Origin: Sphingomonadales bacterium
GTDB lineage: Bacteria; Pseudomonadota; Alphaproteobacteria; Sphingomonadales; Sphingomonadaceae
DNA: 8,866 nt
Assembly (NCBI GenBank): GCA_020200935.1
Contig: JAIVHR010000204.1
Coordinates: 1 to 8,866, forward strand
Direction: 5' to 3'
The notes under the pieces are model-generated. The model was not told the origin of the DNA. It did not search any database and saw nothing but the letters and a program-made list of their open reading frames with translations. The translations under genes were made by a program, and so were the position numbers. This document shows positions 4,870 to 8,866 of this stretch, piece after piece. Each line of letters begins with the position of its first letter. Within the stretch, counting starts at the first letter, position 1.

Positions 4870-5145
4870 ATCCCGACTCCCGAAACAATCGACCCCGATA
4901 TCGCCGCGGCGATCGGCCTGCAGGCGCTGGCCTGGACCCTGACCGACGAGAAACGCGCCGAGCGCTTCCTCGCGCTGACCGGTCTCGACGCAGAGACCCT
5001 GCGCTCGCAGGTCGGCGATCCGACCCTGCTCGCCGCCTTGCTCAAATTCCTCGAGGCGCACGAGCCTGACCTTCTCGCTTGCGCCGAAGGGCTGGGCCGT
5101 GACCCCGCGGATCTCGTCGCCGCGCGCCGGGCGCTCGAGGCATGA
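4870..5145 (+). CDS. DUF3572 family protein, apparently starting at a non-canonical ATC
   Basis: 91 residues if begun at the ATC, reading (M)PTPETIDPDIAAAIGLQA, ALAWTLTDEKRAERFLALTG, then LLAALLKFLEAHEPDLLACA and ending in LVAARRALEA. DUF3572 is a small alphaproteobacterial family of unknown function. The ALAWTLTDE...RFLALTG and FLEAHEPDLLACAE blocks are its hallmark, as I recall it. No ATG, GTG or TTG lies in frame between the upstream stop (4864-4866) and residue 57, while ATC 4870 sits at proper distance from AAGGA and gives the expected N-terminus. It is therefore either a rare ATC initiator or a single-base error from ATG. It is divergent to divK and shares an ATGA stop/start overlap with the HAD gene, so it should be the first gene of that operon. 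Confidence 0.83.
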   Translation: MPTPETIDPDIAAAIGLQALAWTLTDEKRAERFLALTGLDAETLRSQVGDPTLLAALLKFLEAHEPDLLACAEGLGRDPADLVAARRALEA

Positions 5146-5765
5146 GCCGGCCGCTCGTCATCTGCGATTGCGACGAGGTGCTCCTCCACATGGTCAGCCA
5201 TTTCGGCGCCTGGCTCGACGAGGCCTATGATCTCGAATTCCGCCTCGAAGGCACCGATTTCGTCAATGCGATCCGCTCGAAGGGCGACGGGGCACCGCTC
5301 GCGCGCGAGGAGGTTTGGCCGCTGCTCAACGGTTTCTTCGAGACCGAGATGGGGCGGCAGACCGTCGTTCCCGGAGCGAGCGAAGCGCTGGTCTCGATCT
5401 CCGAATATGCCGACATCGTCATCCTGACCAATCTGCAGGACGCGTTTCGCGATGCGCGGGCCAGGCAATTGCGCAATTTCGCCATCGACTTTCCGGTCCA
5501 CACCAATCAGGGCGGCAAGGGCGCCAAGGTCGTCGAGTTGGTCGAGGCGCACCGCCCGCCGGTCGCGGTTTTCGTCGACGATCTCGCCCAGCATCATGCC
5601 TCGGTCGCCGAGCAGCATCCCGAGGTCTGGCGGCTCCACATGATCGCCGAGCCGCAGATCGCCGGCAATATCGGTCCGGCCGAGCATGCCCATGCGCGGA
5701 TCGACGACTGGCACGAAGCGCGCGCGTGGATTATCGACAGGATCACCGAAGGAGAGACAGCGTGA
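5142..5765 (+). CDS. HAD-superfamily hydrolase
   Basis: 207 residues, cytoplasmic. HAD enzymes mostly remove phosphate groups through an aspartyl-phosphate. Motif I is VICDCDEVLLHM with nucleophile D9 and D11, where the common form is DxDxT/V. Motif II is IVILTN with T96. The motif III lysine is likely K126 in GGKGAKV. Motif IV is VFVDD with D146 and D147. A helical cap sits between motifs I and II (about residues 15-80). The substrate cannot be told from sequence. A histidine-containing segment after motif IV (QHHASVAEQHP) may be specific to the subfamily. It starts within the DUF3572 stop (ATGA) and ends within the RidA start (GTGA), so translation of the three genes is likely coupled. Pairing with RidA hints at metabolite repair, which is inference only. 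Confidence 0.87.
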   Translation: MSRPLVICDCDEVLLHMVSHFGAWLDEAYDLEFRLEGTDFVNAIRSKGDGAPLAREEVWPLLNGFFETEMGRQTVVPGASEALVSISEYADIVILTNLQDAFRDARARQLRNFAIDFPVHTNQGGKGAKVVELVEAHRPPVAVFVDDLAQHHASVAEQHPEVWRLHMIAEPQIAGNIGPAEHAHARIDDWHEARAWIIDRITEGETA

Positions 5766-6229
5766 GCGGCACCATCGAAGCCAAACTGGAAGAACTCGGC
5801 ATCGCCCTGCCCGAAGCCGCGGCGCCGGTCGCCGCCTATGTGCCGGCGGTCGAGCAGGGCGGGTTGCTGCATATTTCCGGGCAGCTTCCCTTCGATAACG
5901 GCGAGTTGATGGAAGGCCGGCTCGGCGAGGATCGCGACGTGCCTTACGGCCAGAAGGCGGCGCGCGCCTGCGCCATCATGCTGCTCGCCCAGATCAGGAA
6001 AGCGCTCGGCGGTCTCGACCGGGTGGAGCGGATCGTCAAGCTCGGCGTGTTCGTCAATTCGGCGCCCGATTTCACCGACCAGGCCAAGGTCGCCAACGGC
6101 GCCTCGGAGCTGATGCAGGAAGTGTTCGGGGAGCCCGGCCGCCATGCGCGGAGCGCCGTCGGCGTCGCGGTGCTACCGCTCGGAGTCGCGGTCGAAATCG
6201 ACGCCATCGTCGCGGTGAAGGATGGCTGA
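5762..6229 (+). CDS. RidA (YjgF/YER057c/UK114) family protein, long form
   Basis: 155 residues. RidA proteins are trimers that hydrolyse reactive enamine/imine intermediates from PLP enzymes such as threonine dehydratase, releasing 2-ketoacids and ammonia. The conserved arginine that binds the substrate carboxylate is R130 in HARSAVGVAVLPLG, followed by E145 in VEIDAIVAV. Other family segments are LLHISGQLPF and RIVKLGVFVNS. It is longer than the classic 128-residue RidA and belongs to the branch of about 150 residues, whose substrate is less certain. The start is GTG at 5762, overlapping the HAD stop as GTGA, with AAGGAGA at 5749-5755. It is the last gene before a 221-base gap holding a palindromic element. 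Confidence 0.92.
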   Translation: MSGTIEAKLEELGIALPEAAAPVAAYVPAVEQGGLLHISGQLPFDNGELMEGRLGEDRDVPYGQKAARACAIMLLAQIRKALGGLDRVERIVKLGVFVNSAPDFTDQAKVANGASELMQEVFGEPGRHARSAVGVAVLPLGVAVEIDAIVAVKDG

Positions 6230-6242
6230 GGCGCCTGTTCCC

Positions 6243-6418
6243 AATCCTCCCCGCGTCGCAGGCGTGGGGAGGGGGACCGCGCCCGAAGGGCGTGGTGGAG
6301 GGGCGCGAGCGAAGCGAGCTCCCGCCGCTGGCCGAGCGCCTGGCCGGCAATGGTCCGCGATTGCCCCTCCACCGGCTTCGCCGGTCCCCCTCCCCACCGC
6401 TTCGCGGCAGGGAGGATT
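6243..6418. repeat. Large nested palindromic element, copy 1 of the AATCCTCCCC family
   Basis: It begins AATCCTCCCC (6243-6252) and ends with the inverse GGGAGGATT (ending 6418). Inside, GGGGAGGGGG near 6266 pairs with CCCCCTCCCC near 6386-6395, and GGAGGGGC near 6297-6304 pairs with GCCCCTCC at 6363-6370. Small hairpins include ACCGCGCCC-GAA-GGGCGTGGT near 6277-6297 and ACCGGC-TTC-GCCGGT at 6371-6385. The same modules in the same order occur in the element at 8310-8452. It occupies the RidA-GDPD gap. The open frame it creates upstream of the GDPD start is repeat sequence, not protein. Confidence 0.83.
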
Positions 6419-6450
6419 TTCTTCTCGTCACGCCATTGGACCCCCTCCCC

Positions 6451-7182
6451 ATGGCTGACCCGCTCGCCGATCTCTCCTTCCTCACCCGCGCGCCTTTCGC
6501 GCATCGCGGGCTGCATGGGGGCGGGATCGTCGAGAATGGCCGCGCCGCTTTCGAGGCCGCGATCGAAGCCGGGCACGGCATCGAGACCGATGTCCAGGTC
6601 TCGAAGGACGGCGTCGCGATGGCCTTCCACGATTACGAGCTCGACCGGCTGACCGAAAAATCCGGCCCGGTGATCGAGCGGACGGCGAAGAAGCTCAAAG
6701 CGATCGAGCTCGCCGGCACCGACGAGACCATCCCGACCCTCAGGCAGATGCTCGCATGCGTCGCCGGCCGCGCGCCGGTGCTGATCGAGATCAAGGCGAA
6801 GAGCCGCAAGGTGAAACAGCTCTGCAAGTCGGTCGCCGAGGCGCTCGACAAGTATGACGGCGAGGCGGCGGTGATGAGCTTCAACCCCGAGGTCTGCGCC
6901 TGGTTCGCCGCGCGGCACCCGGATATCGTCCGCGGCCTCGTCGTCACCGAGCATGACGAAGTCAGCGCCGTCGACCGGATCAAGGGCGCCGCCAAGCGCT
7001 CGCTCTCGGTATTCCGCGCGAGCCCCGATTTCCTCGCCTACGACATCCGCGACCTGCCCTCGGCCTTTGCGAGTTCGTTGCGTGCCAAGGGGCTGCCGAT
7101 CCTCACCTGGACCGTGCGCAGCGACGGCGAGCGCGCCTGCGCCGCAGAGCATGCCGACCAGATCGTCTATGAGCGAAGCTGA
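6451..7182 (+). CDS. Glycerophosphodiester phosphodiesterase family protein
   Basis: 243 residues. It cleaves glycerophosphodiesters to glycerol-3-phosphate and an alcohol, using a divalent metal on a TIM barrel. Catalytic and metal-binding residues are visible: H18-R19 in FAHRGLH, E45 and D47 in IETDVQVSKDG, H60 in AFHDYELDRLT, and E113 and K115 in LIEIKAKS. The C-terminal LPILTWTVRS is typical of the family. No signal peptide, so it is probably cytoplasmic. The ATG at 6451 is chosen because the conserved protein starts there. Upstream codons come from the palindromic element. No clear ribosome site precedes it. Its last 14 bases overlap the start of the FemAB-like gene, so the two are co-translated. 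The natural substrate may be phospholipid breakdown products. Confidence 0.9.
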   Translation: MADPLADLSFLTRAPFAHRGLHGGGIVENGRAAFEAAIEAGHGIETDVQVSKDGVAMAFHDYELDRLTEKSGPVIERTAKKLKAIELAGTDETIPTLRQMLACVAGRAPVLIEIKAKSRKVKQLCKSVAEALDKYDGEAAVMSFNPEVCAWFAARHPDIVRGLVVTEHDEVSAVDRIKGAAKRSLSVFRASPDFLAYDIRDLPSAFASSLRAKGLPILTWTVRSDGERACAAEHADQIVYERS

Positions 7183-8311
7183 CCCGATCGTCGCCCGCGT
7201 CGGCGAAGGCATCGCCGGCCTTGATGTCGGGGAATGGGACGCCTGCGCGGGCGGCACCAACCCGTTCCTCACCCACGCCTTCCTCTCGATCCTCGAACAA
7301 TCGGGCAGCGTTTCCTCGGCGGCCGGCTGGCAGAGTCTGCCGATCCTGATCGACGGCGAGGACGGGAAGCTCGCCGCCGCCGCGCCGGCCTATGCCAAGA
7401 GCCACAGCCAGGGCGAATATGTCTTCGACCATGGCTGGGCCGACGCTTTCGAGCGGGCGGGGGGGCGATATTATCCCAAGCTGCAAGTCGCCGTGCCCTT
7501 CACGCCGGTCCCCGGCCCGCGCCTGCTGCTGCGCGAGGAGCGGCACGCCCGGGCGCTGATCGCCGCGCTCGAGGCGATGACGGTGCAGAACGGCCTCTCT
7601 TCGGCCCACGCCACCTTCGTCGATCCCGGCCAGATCGGATTGTTCGAAGCGGCCGGCTGGCTAATCCGCGAGGGCAGCCAGTTCCATTGGCACAATGACG
7701 GCTATGCGAGCTTCGAGGAATTTCTCGGTGCGCTGTCGTCGCGCAAGCGCAAGACAATCCGCAGGGAGCGCCGCCGCGCCGTGGAGGGATTGACGATCGA
7801 GCACGTCACCGGCGCCGACCTGACCGAGGCCCACTGGGACGTCTTCTGGGATTTCTATCAGGATACCGGGATACGCAAATGGGGCCGGCCCTATCTGACC
7901 CGCGCCTTCTTCTCGCTGCTCGGCGAGCGGATGGCGGAGAAGACGCTGCTGATCCTCGCCCGGCGCGGCGCGACGCCGGTCGCCGGCGCGCTCAACATAA
8001 TCGGCGCCGATACGCTCTATGGCCGCTATTGGGGCTGCCTCGAGGAGGTGCCCTTCCTCCATTTCGAGCTCTGTTATTATCAGGCGATCGATGCGGCGAT
8101 CGAGCGCGGGCTTGCCAAGGTCGAGGCCGGCGCGCAGGGCGCCCACAAGCTCGCCCGCGGTTATCGGCCGGTCGCCACCTGGGCGGCGCACTACCTCCCC
8201 GACCCGAATTTCCGCCGCGCCGTCGCCGACTATCTCAAGCATGAGCGCGAGGCGGTCGATTACGAGATCGAGGAGCTCGGCAGGATGGGGCCGTTCAGGA
8301 AGGTCACCTAA
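7169..8311 (+). CDS. FemAB-like / GNAT-fold acyltransferase (former DUF482, PF04339 type)
   Basis: 380 residues. This family is annotated as peptidoglycan biosynthesis/recognition and contains a doubled GNAT-like fold. Its real substrate is not established. Visible landmarks: NPFLTHAFLSILEQSGS near residue 30, EYVFDHGWADAFERAGG and YYPKLQVAVPFTPVPGPRLL in the first half, SSRKRKTIRRERRRA about residues 189-202, YWDVFWDFY-like helix with GIRKWGRPYLTRAFF, then YGRYWGC at 284-290 and HFELCYYQAIDAAIERGL, and GAHKLARGYRPV near the end. Length is normal. The ATG at 7169 lies inside the GDPD gene, out of frame with it, giving a 14-base overlap. The stop codon TAA overlaps the first bases of a palindromic element. 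No membrane segment is evident. Confidence 0.88.
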   Translation: MSEADPIVARVGEGIAGLDVGEWDACAGGTNPFLTHAFLSILEQSGSVSSAAGWQSLPILIDGEDGKLAAAAPAYAKSHSQGEYVFDHGWADAFERAGGRYYPKLQVAVPFTPVPGPRLLLREERHARALIAALEAMTVQNGLSSAHATFVDPGQIGLFEAAGWLIREGSQFHWHNDGYASFEEFLGALSSRKRKTIRRERRRAVEGLTIEHVTGADLTEAHWDVFWDFYQDTGIRKWGRPYLTRAFFSLLGERMAEKTLLILARRGATPVAGALNIIGADTLYGRYWGCLEEVPFLHFELCYYQAIDAAIERGLAKVEAGAQGAHKLARGYRPVATWAAHYLPDPNFRRAVADYLKHEREAVDYEIEELGRMGPFRKVT

Positions 8312-8452
8312 TCCTCCCCGGGTCCGAAGGACCGTCGGGGGAGGGGTACCATGCGAAGCATGGTGGAGGGGCACCCTCGGCATACGATGTCGCTTTTGGC
8401 GGGTGCCCCTCCACCGGCTGCGCCGGTCCCCCTCCCCGTTCCGGGGAGGATT
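8310..8452. repeat. Large nested palindromic element, copy 2 of the AATCCTCCCC family
   Basis: AATCCTCCCC (8310-8319) and GGGGAGGATT (8443-8452) form a perfect 10-bp outer stem. Next inward, GGGGAGGGG (8338-8346) pairs with CCCCTCCCC (8429-8437). Innermost, GGAGGGGCACCC (8365-8376) pairs perfectly with GGGTGCCCCTCC (8401-8412) around a 24-base loop. Side hairpins: GGTCC-GAA-GGACC on the left flank, ACCATGC-GAA-GCATGGT (8348-8364) and ACCGGC-TGC-GCCGGT (8413-8427). Its first two bases are the end of the upstream TAA stop codon. It fills most of the gap before the S9 peptidase. Confidence 0.87.
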
Positions 8453-8506
8453 TGCTTCGCGTCTCACGCCCGCTACACCGCTCCCGACATCTCAAGGGGC
8501 CGCCAC

Positions 8507-8866
8507 ATGATCCGATCCGCTTTCGTATTTCTCCTCCTCATCGCCGCCGCAGCGCCGGCGCTGGCCCAGCCGGCACCCGAAGCACCCGACCCGAATTTCA
8601 CCGCGCGCGACATGTTCGATCTCGAGGTCGCCGCCGACCCGCGGATCAGCCCCGACGGCCGCCGGATCGCCTATGTCCGCCGTTCGGGCGACATCATGAC
8701 CGATACCTTCCGCCCGACCATCTGGCTCGTCGATGCGGGGTCGGGCGAGCAGATGCCGCTGGTCGCCGGACCCGGAGCGCACAGCCAGCCGCGCTGGTCG
8801 CCCGACGGCGCGCGGCTCGCCTATGTTTCGACCGCCGAGGGCGGCGCGGCGCAGCTCCATGTGCGC
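8507..8866 (+). CDS. Secreted S9-family (prolyl oligopeptidase-like) peptidase, N-terminal part only
   Basis: 120 residues lie in the window and the gene continues beyond it. The N-terminus MIRSAFVFLLLIAAAAPALA is a signal peptide with a likely cut after ALA, so the product is periplasmic or exported. The mature part begins FTARDMFDLEVAADPRISPDG, followed by beta-propeller (PD40/WD40-like) repeats with the signature SPDGRRIAYV and WSPDGARLAYV. This arrangement is typical of S9 peptidases (acylaminoacyl/dipeptidyl peptidase type), where the propeller gates a C-terminal alpha/beta-hydrolase domain with a Ser-Asp-His triad. That domain is outside the window, so a non-catalytic propeller protein such as a TolB-like one is not fully excluded. 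The ATG at 8507 has AAGGGG at 8494-8499, seven bases upstream. Confidence 0.85.
   Translation, partial: MIRSAFVFLLLIAAAAPALAQPAPEAPDPNFTARDMFDLEVAADPRISPDGRRIAYVRRSGDIMTDTFRPTIWLVDAGSGEQMPLVAGPGAHSQPRWSPDGARLAYVSTAEGGAAQLHVR

Noticed and set aside
6292..6450. 53-codon N-terminal extension of the GDPD gene
   Set aside because: It is encoded by the palindromic element and is arginine/proline-rich. The conserved protein starts at the ATG at 6451.
5944..7272. Long minus-strand open frame across RidA, the repeat and GDPD
   Set aside because: It crosses two well-supported plus-strand genes and a palindrome. Open antisense frames are common at this GC content.
7661..8467. Minus-strand open frame opposite the FemAB-like gene and the repeat
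   Set aside because: It is a shadow of the FemAB-like gene. Its N-terminal third is a translation of the palindromic element.

Overview
The window reads as a chromosomal segment of a GC-rich alphaproteobacterium, most likely in Sphingomonadales. The evidence is a DivK-type regulator next to a DUF3572 gene and a cysteine-free L33 gene, plus several palindromic repeats that I recall as typical of sphingomonad genomes. No tRNA, rRNA, CRISPR array, phage gene, insertion sequence or classical defence system is visible.

Left part, mostly minus strand (1-3802): an ATP-dependent DNA ligase of the bacterial 'cisplatin damage response' type runs off the left edge. It sits 16 bases downstream of a secreted DUF6265 protein. 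A 28-codon membrane-peptide gene is on the plus strand. Then come, on the minus strand, a Dps ferritin, a short TMEM165/GDT1-family membrane protein carrying one signature motif, and an unrecognised small protein whose reading frame does not close where the GDT1 gene starts.

Centre (3803-4824): a 406-base stretch without a gene holds a nested palindromic element and a promoter candidate for rpmG (L33). rpmG and divK converge on a second palindromic element.

Right part, plus strand (4870-8866): DUF3572, a HAD hydrolase and a RidA-family protein form a tightly overlapping operon. After a palindromic element come a glycerophosphodiester phosphodiesterase and a FemAB-like acyltransferase that overlap by 14 bases. 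After another such element, a secreted S9-type peptidase runs off the right edge.

The most notable feature is the density of structured repeats: six in 8.9 kb. Three are 78-89 bp 'two hairpins facing each other' elements, at 1250-1338, 2372-2459 and 4380-4457. Three are 143-190 bp multi-branched palindromes, at 3908-4097, 6243-6418 and 8310-8452. One small element lies in frame inside the ligase gene and adds about 30 residues. Stem changes between arms are compensatory, two elements share a spacer but carry different hairpins, and one large element contains a hairpin module of a small one. This suggests a modular, RNA- or DNA-structure-selected repeat system. Other oddities are a DUF3572 gene whose best start codon is ATC, and the unresolved frame upstream of the GDT1 gene.
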